Positions 34,602 through 43,040 of a stretch of DNA of 64,000 nt are shown here, in pieces (within the stretch, counting starts at the first letter, position 1; each line of letters opens with the position of its first letter). The stretch comes from Acidobacteriota bacterium (GTDB lineage Bacteria; Acidobacteriota; Blastocatellia; Pyrinomonadales; Pyrinomonadaceae). A program made the translations under genes and the position numbers. Below the pieces are notes generated by a model. That model was not told where the DNA came from. It saw only the letters and a program-made list of their open reading frames with translations, and did not search any database. Location: positions 930,001 through 994,000 of the forward strand of contig JADJBB010000021.1 of the NCBI GenBank assembly GCA_016703965.1. The letters run 5' to 3'.

Positions 34602-35384
34602 CTACATTAAACTCGTCCCCAACAACCACTGTCCGCCATCAACGACCAAAGTTACGCCGTTGATGTAGCTCGCGGCATCGGAGGCTAAAAACAGAGCCGA
34701 ATTCTCGATATCCGCGATTCGCCCAAATCTGCCGAGCGGTATCTTTTTAGTCATTTTTTCTTTCAACTCGGGCATCAGGAGGCGTTTCATGCCTTCGGTA
34801 TCCTCGATCGGGCCTGGGGCGATGCCGTTGACGCGGATGCCGTGGCGGCCCCATTCGGCGGAGAGGTTTCGCGTGATCGCGTCAACGCCGGCCTTGGCGG
34901 CTGAAACGTGGATCTGCATCGGCGTGGCGAGATAGTGGAGCGTTGCCGAGATGTTGAGGATCTGGCCTTTCGACTTTTTCAGCTCTTCGAACGCGGCACG
35001 GCAGACGTTGAAAGTGCCTTTGGTGTCGATATCGACGACCGTACCAAAACCGTTCGACGAAAGCTGGTCAGCCGCACACAGGAAATTCCCGGCGGCACCG
35101 TTCACAACGATGTCGATCTGGCCGTAATGTTCGACTGTTTTAGCGATCGCATTCTCGACCGCCTCATAATCGCGAACATCCGCCGCGACCGTAAAGCACT
35201 CGCCGCCAAACGCCTCGACCTCGGCTTTCATCGCGGCGAGATTCTCTTCCTTGCGGCTCGTGATCGCAAGCTTTGCACCATGCTCAGCAAATGCTCGAGC
35301 CACGCCGCCCGTGATCCCGGTTCCGCCACCAGTTACAAACGCCACCTTACCCTGTAAAATGTTATCAGCGAATATTTTTTCCAT
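34602..35384 (-). CDS. SDR oxidoreductase, 2,4-dienoyl-CoA reductase-like
   Basis: A 260-residue short-chain dehydrogenase. NAD(P) site TGGGTGITGG (18-27), SRKEEN after strand 2 (NADP preference likely), VNGAAGNF in place of NNAG, and catalytic region ISATLHYLATPMQIHVSAAKAG. The usual Tyr-x-x-x-Lys is His-Val-Ser-Ala-Ala-Lys, a change also known in peroxisomal-type 2,4-dienoyl-CoA reductases, whose AGNF and PIEDTEGM segments it also shares. It would assist beta-oxidation of unsaturated acyl-CoA. ATG 35384 was chosen by domain boundary; the frame runs open further upstream. Confidence 0.88.
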   Translation of the reverse strand: MEKIFADNILQGKVAFVTGGGTGITGGVARAFAEHGAKLAITSRKEENLAAMKAEVEAFGGECFTVAADVRDYEAVENAIAKTVEHYGQIDIVVNGAAGNFLCAADQLSSNGFGTVVDIDTKGTFNVCRAAFEELKKSKGQILNISATLHYLATPMQIHVSAAKAGVDAITRNLSAEWGRHGIRVNGIAPGPIEDTEGMKRLLMPELKEKMTKKIPLGRFGRIADIENSALFLASDAASYINGVTLVVDGGQWLLGTSLM

Positions 35385-35417
35385 ATTGGTAGGGATTTTA
35401 GCATAGAGAGAAAGAGA

Positions 35418-35436
35418 GGTAACCGCAGATGAACAG
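35418..35436 (+). repeat. Isolated left arm of the GCAGAT repeat family
   Basis: GGTAACCGCAGATGAACAG matches the left arm of 25237-25319 (TTAACCGCAGAT...). The ATG of the next gene (35429) is the repeat's own ATG. The matching right arm is 630 nt away at 36065-36094. Confidence 0.65.
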
Positions 35437-35989
35437 CTACAGAAGACGGGGGGCCAAATTTCTGCTTGCATCGATCGCCTTAATGCTTGGCGTTTTCTCC
35501 TTTTCATGCGGGGACGTGGCTAAGTCTGATCAGATCGTATCCGAGAATGGCGGATTCAAACTTCGCATCCGAAGGGCCACTACGCTTACGAGTCTTTTAC
35601 CAATGGGGCCCTACGCTTATGCCATCGACTCTGCTCGAGGCGATGGTTACTGGTGGAATGTCGTTAAATGGGCCCAAGAGGATCCTTGGCCGCTGACTGA
35701 TTTTGAAGTACGCGTTTTGAATCCCAACATAGCTTATTTCTTCAGGATGACATACTTCGGAGTCACCGTTGATGGTGGCAAGAACTGGCACTTGTTTGAT
35801 GCTTACAGCACGATGACGGATAGAGACAAGATCAAACGTTTTGACAATCACGAGATTCCTCGAGTCAGCATCGACGCAGACGGTACAGGCTCTATTTATT
35901 TGCAGGACTACTATGACAAGAACGGTAGCCTCAGAGTTATCTATGAGACCACCGATTTTGGACAGACTTGGGCTTTGACGACGAATTAG
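35429..35989 (+). CDS. Predicted lipoprotein with Asp-box motifs
   Basis: A 186-residue protein starting with a basic stretch and a hydrophobic helix ending in lipobox SFSC (Cys27). Two Asp-box-like motifs are visible: TVDGGKNW (113-120) and TTDFGQTW (174-181), typical of BNR/sialidase and Ycf48-type beta-propeller blades. Only two are present, so it is either a partial propeller or a small derivative. The start codon lies inside a dispersed-repeat arm, and the gene sits between separated left and right arms. Its spacing to the next gene is 9 nt. Confidence 0.65.
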   Translation: MNSYRRRGAKFLLASIALMLGVFSFSCGDVAKSDQIVSENGGFKLRIRRATTLTSLLPMGPYAYAIDSARGDGYWWNVVKWAQEDPWPLTDFEVRVLNPNIAYFFRMTYFGVTVDGGKNWHLFDAYSTMTDRDKIKRFDNHEIPRVSIDADGTGSIYLQDYYDKNGSLRVIYETTDFGQTWALTTN

Positions 35990-35998
35990 GGAAAACCA

Positions 35999-37618
35999 AT
36001 GCATCCAAAATTCCATTCGGAGATAACAAAGAGGAGTGTTCGTTCTTGGAAAAAAATAGCCGCCTTCATCTGTATTTATCTGTGGTTAATTTTCCTAGGC
36101 TCCTGCACTTCAAAACCTTCCGATCTCCGTACGCTCGTTCCGGCAGAGTCGCTTATCTATCTCGAAACGAACGACCTCGCCGCAGCTATCCAACCGATCC
36201 TGGACAGCGACGCATTCAAACAAGCTGCGAAAACTACACCGGATCTTTCGGCTCTTAAAGGCGTTCAGATGGCAATTGCCGTGACCGGGTTTGAGACCAG
36301 CGAGGAGCGGTTGACGGATGAGAATTCCGTGGGACGGGTGCAGCCGAGGTTTGTGGCGGTGGCGGATACGCATGCGTGGAACTATCAGGCGGTCGGGTTT
36401 GCCGAGAAGAAACTCGGCGGCTTTGTTGCCGACGTTTACCGCAGCGAGCCGCAACTCGAGAAGACGGAAAAACATGGCGGTAAATATTTCACGTGGACAG
36501 CAAAAGACGGCCGCAAAGCGTTCGCTCTGGTTATCGACAGCCTCATCTATTTCGGCAATGACGCGACCGCGATCGAAAAATGCGTCGCTGTCAAAAAGGG
36601 CGAATCCGACAGCATCGCAAAAACCGGAAAACTTCCCAACCGCGTTCCAGAATCGCTCGCCTCAGGCTACGTCTCGACCGACGGAGTCGCCCAGATCGCA
36701 GCCCTCGCCGGGCTGAGTTTCGCGACGCAGGCGAGCGATGACGAAGAGGTTCAGAGTGCTGTCGCTGGTGTTTTGCCAAAACTGATCCGCGGAACCGTCA
36801 CCGATATTTCCTGGACAGCGACGCGCGGGGCGAAAGGTTACGAGGATAAATTTGCGTTCGGCGGAACTCCCGACACGGCACCCGTGATGAGCGAGACATT
36901 TGCTCCCGCGTCACAGGTGAATACGGAGCTTTTCCAGTTCGTTACGAACAAGGCCTCGGCAGTAACGCTTTACAACCTCAATAAACCGAACGTCGCGTGG
37001 CGAGGATTGATCTCGACGACCAGTTCAAAGGTCGATGCGTTCGGAGCAAAGATGATCGGCGAATTCTCGAACGCTTTTGCTGAACCGTATGCGATCAGCG
37101 ACGCAGAACTCTTCCTTTCGGGTGTCGGTCCGAATATCGTCAGCATTCGAACCGATGCCGAGGGCGATCAACCTGCGTTGATCGCGAACATCACCAACGC
37201 TGAAGCCGTGCGACGCGCCCTTTCGAAAGATCTCAAACCGGACAAAGCAGCTAGCGACCAGCTCGGTCTTGAGGTTTTGAAGGACGAAGATTCGATGGCC
37301 GTTTTTGCTGGCAGCACTATCATTGCCGGCGACAGCGACGCAGTTACTGCATGCCTTCAGTCTAAGTCCAGCGGCTCAAATCTCAGTCCTGCGACCATTC
37401 AGCTTTTCCGTCCGGGCAACTCAGCCGCGTCACTGAGTTTTGAGAACGAACAAGCCCTTCAGATCGCCGATCTGCTGTCCGAAAAGAAATCCGACGCTAA
37501 GCCTGTCAACATCATGTCAATTACCGAAACGCGTTTCAACCGATGGGGAATTGAGCGACGCACCGTTTCCGATCTCGGATTCATCGGCTGGCTGACCGTC
37601 CAGACGACCGCAGAGTAG
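35999..37618 (+). CDS. Lipoprotein of unknown function with repeat-derived signal peptide
   Basis: A 539-residue lipoprotein. Signal region: basic residues 4-20, then AAFICIYLWLIFLGSC with lipidated Cys36. Residues 23-32 of the hydrophobic core are encoded by the repeat arm 36065-36094. The mature part is long, acidic and domain-like, beginning LRTLVPAESLIYLETNDLAA, a pattern seen in DUF3352-like proteins, and containing FTWTAKDGRKAFALVIDSLIYFGND and VAWRGLISTTSSKV; no enzyme motif. Converges with the SprT-like gene 17 nt away. Function unknown; the family link is tentative. Confidence 0.7.
   Translation: MHPKFHSEITKRSVRSWKKIAAFICIYLWLIFLGSCTSKPSDLRTLVPAESLIYLETNDLAAAIQPILDSDAFKQAAKTTPDLSALKGVQMAIAVTGFETSEERLTDENSVGRVQPRFVAVADTHAWNYQAVGFAEKKLGGFVADVYRSEPQLEKTEKHGGKYFTWTAKDGRKAFALVIDSLIYFGNDATAIEKCVAVKKGESDSIAKTGKLPNRVPESLASGYVSTDGVAQIAALAGLSFATQASDDEEVQSAVAGVLPKLIRGTVTDISWTATRGAKGYEDKFAFGGTPDTAPVMSETFAPASQVNTELFQFVTNKASAVTLYNLNKPNVAWRGLISTTSSKVDAFGAKMIGEFSNAFAEPYAISDAELFLSGVGPNIVSIRTDAEGDQPALIANITNAEAVRRALSKDLKPDKAASDQLGLEVLKDEDSMAVFAGSTIIAGDSDAVTACLQSKSSGSNLSPATIQLFRPGNSAASLSFENEQALQIADLLSEKKSDAKPVNIMSITETRFNRWGIERRTVSDLGFIGWLTVQTTAE
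36065..36094 (+). repeat. Right arm of the GCAGAT/CTGTGG repeat family inside a gene
   Basis: TTCATCTGTATTTATCTGTG followed by GTTAATTTTC equals the right arm of 25237-25319 with few changes. It is read in frame as FICIYLWLIF inside the lipoprotein starting at 35999. Confidence 0.8.
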
Positions 37619-37635
37619 GTGTAAATTTCGTGCTT

Positions 37636-38355
37636 TCAGCCGCGACGAGCGTCTTTCTTTAGCTTTCTAACATTTCTCTCGATCCACTTTTCGGCGTCGA
37701 TGTAATGCGCGAACTTTTGTTCGTCGCGTTTAAACGCTGGGGTGTGGTTGTAGCGGCGGCCGTTGATGTGTTTGGTCGGGTGGTGGATGTGGAGCATTTC
37801 GTGGAAAACGACGTATTCGACCACGTATTTCGGCACGGTTAGGGAATCGAGCGAGCGGCTGATCGTAATGTGGTCGTGCGTCGCATCGTGATGGCCGAGA
37901 ATGCGGAACGTTTTTCGGGCCGACCAGGTCAGGGCCGGTTTTGAGATAGTTTCGTGGAAATATTGGGTGTTCAGGCGGTCGAAAATCTCTTCTAGGTCGT
38001 AAACCGAGCCTTTTGAGCTGGTTACTACCTTGCGGCCCCGGGTACGCTTGCTATCGGTGGCCTTTAGGCGGATCGCTTCGGATTTTACATAAGCCGAATA
38101 GACCTCGCGGGCGCCAGCTGGAATTTTCTTGCGGAGCAGTTTTCCCACGAGGATGTACGCGAGGCCTTTGTGGCAGACGAGCGGCATTTCCTCGCAGATG
38201 ATGCCGATGCGAACAAAAATTTCGGCATTGCGGATCCTAATTGTATGATTTATGCCGATATACGGGTAAAATGAAACGTGGAGCGACGGCACGGCACGCT
38301 TTGGGTCGTACCAGCGGAAAGCTTCTTTGTAGAGTTCTGTGATCTGTTCGAGCAA
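37636..38355 (-). CDS. SprT-like zinc metallopeptidase domain protein
   Basis: A 239-residue protein whose C-terminal half holds YVVEYVVFHEMLHIHHP (HExxH H185-H189) and a later His in RRYNHTPAF, the SprT/WSS1-like layout. SprT-like proteins include bacterial SprT and eukaryotic Spartan, a DNA-protein crosslink protease. The N-terminal half (1-110) is basic and less conserved. No signal peptide, so it acts in the cytosol. Role unknown; neighbouring heat-shock genes are divergent. Confidence 0.8.
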   Translation of the reverse strand: MLEQITELYKEAFRWYDPKRAVPSLHVSFYPYIGINHTIRIRNAEIFVRIGIICEEMPLVCHKGLAYILVGKLLRKKIPAGAREVYSAYVKSEAIRLKATDSKRTRGRKVVTSSKGSVYDLEEIFDRLNTQYFHETISKPALTWSARKTFRILGHHDATHDHITISRSLDSLTVPKYVVEYVVFHEMLHIHHPTKHINGRRYNHTPAFKRDEQKFAHYIDAEKWIERNVRKLKKDARRG

Positions 38356-38394
38356 GCTTTATAATGTTTTTACAACAGGTTTAAACAATTTTTA

Positions 38395-38462
38395 TTGACA
38401 CTGCGGCTGCGTAAATGCTATCTCTTTATATGGGAACAGCATACGCCCCGTTGGCTGTATGC
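38395..38462 (+). promoter_or_regulatory. Candidate hrcA promoter and operator-like dyad
   Basis: TTGACA (38395-38400) is followed after 18 nt by TATCTC with an upstream TG (TGCTATCTC, extended -10). Downstream, GCATAC (38439-38444) and GTATGC (38457-38462) form a dyad overlapping the proposed start codon. No canonical CIRCE (TTAGCACTC-N9-GAGTGCTAA) was seen before hrcA, grpE, dnaK or dnaJ. Confidence 0.4.
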
Positions 38463-39589
38463 ATCAAATGAACCAAATATCTGGTCGTGCCGGTGAAAAA
38501 AATACCGTTTTCCCCGATTCCCGCGGTCAGGTTATCTTAACGGCCATAATAAACGAACACTTTGTCACGGGCGAGCCTGTCGGTTCGAAAGTGCTTGCCG
38601 ACAAGTTTGCGAATCTCGCCGGAATGAGTTCGGCAACGATCCGCAACGTGATGGGTGAACTTGAGGAAATGGGGATGCTTGAGCAGCCTCACACCTCGGC
38701 CGGACGGGTTCCCACCGACAAGGGGTACAGGTTTTACGTTGACAATCTGCTCGGTGTTTTGAGCATCTCGAATGACGACCTCTTTCGCATAGGCGAGGAA
38801 TACGGTTTGAATTCGCTTGATATTTCAGACACGCCGGACCGGTTGATGGAACGTACTTCCCAGTTACTTTCAGCTCTTTCTAATAATGTGGGCATCGTGG
38901 TTTCGCCGTCTTTGGCGAGTGATCGCCTGCAGCATATCGAGTTTGTTAACTTGAGCGACAACCGCATCCTCGTCGTTCTGGTCTCAGCGCCGAATATTGT
39001 CCATAACAAGATAATCCGGCTCAACGTGACCTTTTCGAAGGAGGAGTTGGAACGCACCGCAAATTATCTGAACAGGGAATTTGCAGGAAAGAGTTTGGCC
39101 GAGATCCGTGCAGAGATCATGAAACTGATGCACGAGGAAAAGGCCTTGTTTGACAAGCTTCTTCAAACGGCGGTGATCCTTTGTTCTGGCAGTATCGAGG
39201 ACGAGGGCGACCGGCTGGGCGAAGTTTTTGTGGACGGCACGTCGAATATTCTTTCGAAAAGCGATTTTGCCGACCTCGAACGCCTGCGTGACCTTTTGAG
39301 AACTATAGGCGAGAAGTCGCGTCTGATGCAGATCCTCACCGAATGCATTGAACGCGAAGCGGCCGCAAAAGGCGATGTTCAGGTCTTTATCGGTTCTGAG
39401 AACCGCACGCCGTCCTTTCAAAACTGTACGCTGATATCGGCCCCATACCGGGTTGGCAACAGTTCGGCGATCGGAACACTCAGCGTACTCGGCCCAACCC
39501 GGATCGAATACGCGCGAATGATCTCGATAGTCAGCTATGTCGCCCGCACGCTTGAAAAATTGATGTCGGCAGACCTTTCGAAAAACTAG
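38459..39589 (+). CDS. hrcA: Heat-inducible transcription repressor HrcA
   Basis: A 376-residue repressor of chaperone genes. The winged-helix N-terminus is clear: AIINEHFVTGEPVGSKVLA, MSSATIRNVMGELEEMGMLEQPHTSAGRVPTDKGYRFYVD. A GAF-like dimerisation domain follows. It heads hrcA-grpE-dnaK-dnaJ, the usual gene order. ATG 38459 or the ATG at 38468 could start it; neither has a good ribosome binding site. HrcA normally binds CIRCE, which is not recognisable here, so the operator may have diverged. Confidence 0.93.
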   Translation: MHQMNQISGRAGEKNTVFPDSRGQVILTAIINEHFVTGEPVGSKVLADKFANLAGMSSATIRNVMGELEEMGMLEQPHTSAGRVPTDKGYRFYVDNLLGVLSISNDDLFRIGEEYGLNSLDISDTPDRLMERTSQLLSALSNNVGIVVSPSLASDRLQHIEFVNLSDNRILVVLVSAPNIVHNKIIRLNVTFSKEELERTANYLNREFAGKSLAEIRAEIMKLMHEEKALFDKLLQTAVILCSGSIEDEGDRLGEVFVDGTSNILSKSDFADLERLRDLLRTIGEKSRLMQILTECIEREAAAKGDVQVFIGSENRTPSFQNCTLISAPYRVGNSSAIGTLSVLGPTRIEYARMISIVSYVARTLEKLMSADLSKN

Positions 39590-39623
39590 ATCCAGCGTTC
39601 GTTCCTGCCGCGCTGCCTAACAA

Positions 39624-40538
39624 ATGAACCCCAAAGTACCAATCCCAATGCCCAACGAATCGCTCGATGAGCTCGATATGGATGCATTTGCCTCGGTCGA
39701 TGATTTCATCAAGGAACTCGAAGCAAAGGAAAAGGACCTGCACATAACGTCGGATCTGAAGATCGAGATCTCAGAGTCAGAGTATGACCCGCGGGCGGTT
39801 CCGGACTTTCTTCCGCAGGAAATCGCTCAGGAACGTATGCAGAGTCAGGGTGAATCTCCGGGAGGCTTTCAACAGCCGGGATTGAAGACGCGTGTCTTTG
39901 AGCTTGAGAACGAGATCGATACGCTCAACAGGCGTATTTCGGAGCTTCGAGCGGAGAGGAATGACGTTCAGGAAAAAAGCGACCGACGGTTAAAGGATTT
40001 TGAAAATTACAAGTACCGGATGGACCGCGAACGCCGCGGTGCCTTCATCGATCAGATAAGTAACCTTGCCCAGCAGATGCTGCCTGTTCTCGACAATCTG
40101 GACCGGGCGATGGGGGCACTCGACAGGTCGCAGGCCGAGAAATCTGCTGAATTCCAACAGTTTTACGACGGCATCGCTCTCGTTCATCAGCAGGTGAACG
40201 AAGTCTTTTCCGAAATGGGCGTTCAGCCTATAGCGACGGTTGGCGAGCCGTTCGATCCGAATTTCCACGAGGCAGTCGCAACGGAGGAGCGGAGCGATAT
40301 CCCCGGAAATACTGTGTCCGGGGAACTGCTTCGCGGCTATCGAATTGGCAACCGTGTGATCCGCCATTCAATGGTGAAAGTCACTCTCGGGCCTCAGCCG
40401 GTAAAATTTGCTTCTCCGGAGGATGCCGGTCCGGCGCCTGAAGGAGAAATTGTCCTTCTCTCATCTCCCGAAAACGAACTCCCCGATCTCGATCCGCCGT
40501 ATAACAACGAGGATGAGAACAGCCACCCCGCAGAATAA
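39624..40538 (+). CDS. grpE: Nucleotide exchange factor GrpE (extended)
   Basis: Exchanges ADP for ATP on DnaK. The long paired coiled coil (about 88-140, TRVFELENEIDTLNRRISEL) precedes the GrpE core (ENYKYRMDRERRGAFIDQISNLAQQMLPVLDNLDRAM, FDPNFHEAV, VSGELLRGYRIGNRVIRHSMVKV). At 304 residues it is about 100 longer than most GrpE proteins, because of an acidic N-terminal extension (about 85 residues) and an acidic/Pro C-terminal tail (about 45). Lies 34 nt after hrcA and 36 nt before dnaK. Confidence 0.93.
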   Translation: MNPKVPIPMPNESLDELDMDAFASVDDFIKELEAKEKDLHITSDLKIEISESEYDPRAVPDFLPQEIAQERMQSQGESPGGFQQPGLKTRVFELENEIDTLNRRISELRAERNDVQEKSDRRLKDFENYKYRMDRERRGAFIDQISNLAQQMLPVLDNLDRAMGALDRSQAEKSAEFQQFYDGIALVHQQVNEVFSEMGVQPIATVGEPFDPNFHEAVATEERSDIPGNTVSGELLRGYRIGNRVIRHSMVKVTLGPQPVKFASPEDAGPAPEGEIVLLSSPENELPDLDPPYNNEDENSHPAE

Positions 40539-40574
40539 TCACATCACCAAAACCCCTCAAAGGAATTCAAAGCT

Positions 40575-42380
40575 ATGGGCAAAGTAATAGGTATCGATCT
40601 CGGCACAACAAACTGCTGCGTCTCCGTTCTGGAAGGCGGCACAGTCCAGATCATCTCCAATAAAGAAGGCGGCCGCACAACGCCGTCGGTCGTAGGTTTT
40701 ACCGATAAAGACGAGCGGCTCGTCGGCCAGATCGCCAAGCGTCAGGCTGTGACTAACGCTGCGAACACGCTGTACGCTGTCAAGCGACTGATCGGCCGCA
40801 AATTTGAGTCGCTGGAAGTCGAGAAGATGCGTACGACCGTACCATTCGAGATCGTCAAGGCACCTAATGGCGACGCTCACATCCGCGTTCTCGACCGTGT
40901 TTACAGTCCGCCAGAGATATCGGCAATCGTGCTTCAGAGATTGAAGCTCTCGGCTGAAGAATTTCTCGGTGACAAGATCACGGAAGCTATCATCACCGTT
41001 CCGGCATATTTCGACGACATGCAGCGTCAGGCGACTCGCGATGCGGGTAAGATCGCCGGCCTTGAGGTCGAACGCATCATCAACGAGCCTACGGCCGCTG
41101 CTCTCGCCTATGGATTTGGCAAGAGCAAGACCGAAAAGGTTGCCGTCTATGACCTTGGCGGCGGTACGTTCGATATTTCGATCCTCGAGATCAACGACGG
41201 CGTTTTCGAAGTGCTGTCTACCTCGGGCAACACGTTCCTCGGCGGTGAGGATTTTGACCATAGGATCATTGATTGGCTGGTCGAGGGATTCCTCACGGAA
41301 TTCAACATCGACCTCCGCGGTGACCGCCTCGCGTTGCAGCGTTTGAAGGAAGCCGCTGAGCGTGCAAAATGCGAACTTTCGAGCGTAACGGAGACGAACA
41401 TCAGCCTGCCGTTCATCGCGGCTGATGCGACAGGGCCAAATCACATCAACATGACGCTCTCGCGAGCCAAGTTCGAAGAGCTGGTCCAGGATCTCGTCGA
41501 ATCGTCGGTAGAGCCGTGCCAGAAAGCTCTGTGGGATGCTAAGTTGCAGCCTTCGGATGTTGATAAGGTCATCCTGGTCGGCGGCCAGACGCGTTCGCCG
41601 ATCATTACGAGAACGGTTACAGAAGTTTTCGGCAAGGAGCCGTCGGCGGAGATCAATCCGGACGAGGTCGTCGCGATGGGAGCTGCTATTCAGGGCGGCG
41701 TTCTTACCGGCGATGTTAAGGATATCGTCCTGCTCGACGTTCTGCCATTGAGCCTCGGTCTCGAGACTCGCGGCGGTTTGTTCGTCAAACTTATTTCACG
41801 AAACTCGACCATTCCGCTCAAGAATACGATGACGTTTACTACGGTTGTCGATAATCAGCAATCGGTCGAGATCCACATTTTGCAGGGCGAACGCGAGATC
41901 GCTTCGGCAAACCGCTCGCTCGCGAAATTCGAACTCGTCGGCATTCCGCCGGCACCACGCGGTGTTCCGCAGGTCGATGTTTCGTTTGAGATCGACGCGA
42001 ACGGCATTGTCAGTGTTTCGGCTAAGGACAAGATGACGGGCCTCGAGCAGGCTCTTCAGATCACGCCTTCGTCGGGGCTCTCGCCGGACGAGATCGAACG
42101 CCTCATCATCGAGGCCGAAACGTCGATCGAGCGTGACAAGGATGAAAAGGAACTGATCGTCGAGAAAAATCGTCTCGATACGCTGGTTCGCAACTCACGC
42201 CGGGCAATGTCCGAGATCGGCAAATCGTTCGATCTGCAGGAGCAGCAGGCGATCAACGAGATCCTCAACGAGGCTGAATCGATGCTCGAATCAGGCAGCG
42301 TCGAGGAACTGAAGATCCAGTTCGACAAGGTCGAAGGCGCCGCCAACCGCATCACGACAGCGATGCTGAATATGTCCTAA
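40575..42380 (+). CDS. dnaK: Hsp70 chaperone DnaK (short C-terminus)
   Basis: ATP-dependent chaperone. IGIDLGTTNCCVSV, AVITVPAYF-type (AIITVPAYFDD), YDLGGGTFDISI, VGGQTRSP and NPDEVVAMGAAIQ define the ATPase; substrate domain and lid follow. At 601 residues it is about 35 shorter than E. coli DnaK: it ends GAANRITTAMLNMS with no Gly-rich linker or acidic EEVD/DDK-like tail. AAGGA precedes the ATG well. A terminator follows, so dnaJ may have its own promoter. The shortness hints at a secondary DnaK or a clade feature. Confidence 0.95.
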   Translation: MGKVIGIDLGTTNCCVSVLEGGTVQIISNKEGGRTTPSVVGFTDKDERLVGQIAKRQAVTNAANTLYAVKRLIGRKFESLEVEKMRTTVPFEIVKAPNGDAHIRVLDRVYSPPEISAIVLQRLKLSAEEFLGDKITEAIITVPAYFDDMQRQATRDAGKIAGLEVERIINEPTAAALAYGFGKSKTEKVAVYDLGGGTFDISILEINDGVFEVLSTSGNTFLGGEDFDHRIIDWLVEGFLTEFNIDLRGDRLALQRLKEAAERAKCELSSVTETNISLPFIAADATGPNHINMTLSRAKFEELVQDLVESSVEPCQKALWDAKLQPSDVDKVILVGGQTRSPIITRTVTEVFGKEPSAEINPDEVVAMGAAIQGGVLTGDVKDIVLLDVLPLSLGLETRGGLFVKLISRNSTIPLKNTMTFTTVVDNQQSVEIHILQGEREIASANRSLAKFELVGIPPAPRGVPQVDVSFEIDANGIVSVSAKDKMTGLEQALQITPSSGLSPDEIERLIIEAETSIERDKDEKELIVEKNRLDTLVRNSRRAMSEIGKSFDLQEQQAINEILNEAESMLESGSVEELKIQFDKVEGAANRITTAMLNMS

Positions 42381-42402
42381 GACAGATCTTGAGCTAATGC
42401 GC

Positions 42403-42432
42403 AAAAAGGCCGCCTGCAAGGGTGGCTTTTTT
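42403..42432 (+). terminator. Rho-independent terminator after dnaK
   Basis: 12-bp stem AAAAAGGCCGCC (42403-42414) / GGTGGCTTTTTT (42421-42432) with two G-U pairs and a 6-nt loop, ending in a T6 run. Confidence 0.85.
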
Positions 42433-42526
42433 GATTGGAGAGCGACGGGAGCGCTGGGCGTCCCGCTTGCAACGCCGGAACACCACGAGCTTCGCCGCGG
42501 GCAAGCGAGACGCTCGCGCTCCAGTC
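42433..42526. repeat. GGGAACGC-family palindromic repeat
   Basis: Begins GATTGGAGAGCGACGGGAGC and ends GCTCGCGCTCCAGTC, outer ends complementary, with inner CCCGCTTGCAACGCCGG and CGCGGGCAAGCGAGACGC pieces. Directly follows the dnaK terminator. The rest of the 42381-43040 gap is described by the next two repeats; no gene is seen. Confidence 0.65.
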
Positions 42527-42540
42527 GGATTCGACCGGAA

Positions 42541-42775
42541 TTTTTGTGAAATTTCCGTTTTTCGCTATCTTTACCAAAAAATACGGCATAAAAAGTGTGA
42601 ATCGTTTCACACTTTTGCTAAATCGAAGTCTCAGATGCCGGTAAATACTGGGTTTCAGCGAACAGGACCACATCGATCGGGCGAAAAATCGCCAATGGGT
42701 ATGTAGAGGTAAATAGGGCGTTTTTACGTCATTGCCGGCAGATTGGTAGAGGTATTTGGGAGATTGTTCAAATGT
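42541..42775 (+). repeat. ~232-nt dispersed element, copy B
   Basis: Matches the reverse complement of 14569-14800 end to end with scattered substitutions and small indels. Shares the palindrome region (AAAAGTGTGAATCG then TTTCACACTTTT), AAATACTGGGTTTC, GTAGAGGTAAATAGGGC, and the terminal GATTGGTAGAGGTATTTGGG. The best-kept blocks are the palindrome and the terminal GGTAGAGG segment, a pattern that would fit an RNA or a transposable element end. Confidence 0.8.
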
Positions 42776-42815
42776 CTCTTAAGAGGAAATCTGCGGATGG
42801 AGAACGGTGCGAAAT

Positions 42816-42919
42816 CCCGCGCGTGAGCAAGGGCGATTCACTCATTTTGGGGTTACTTGAATCGAGTTTTTGGTCGAGTGATGGTTAAGTTGGATTAATC
42901 GCCCTTGCTCACGCGCGGG
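42816..42919. repeat. Orphan REPIN-like inverted repeat
   Basis: Arms of 23 nt, CCCGCGCGTGAGCAAGGGCG plus ATT, at 42816-42838 and 42897-42919, 58-nt spacer. Same layout (CCCGC-r-CG...AG-y-AAGGGC) as the arms that flank the RAYT at 17428-18128, but without a transposase. Confidence 0.75.
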
Positions 42920-43040
42920 CTTGGGCAATGCCTGGGCTTTTGCATCGGGTTAGGCTCAAAAGTTGAAAAAAAAGTAAGGTTGTCGCAAAATATAAGAGCG
43001 TCAGTTCTTTCGATGGACTGTCGCATTTTTAGATTTATAA

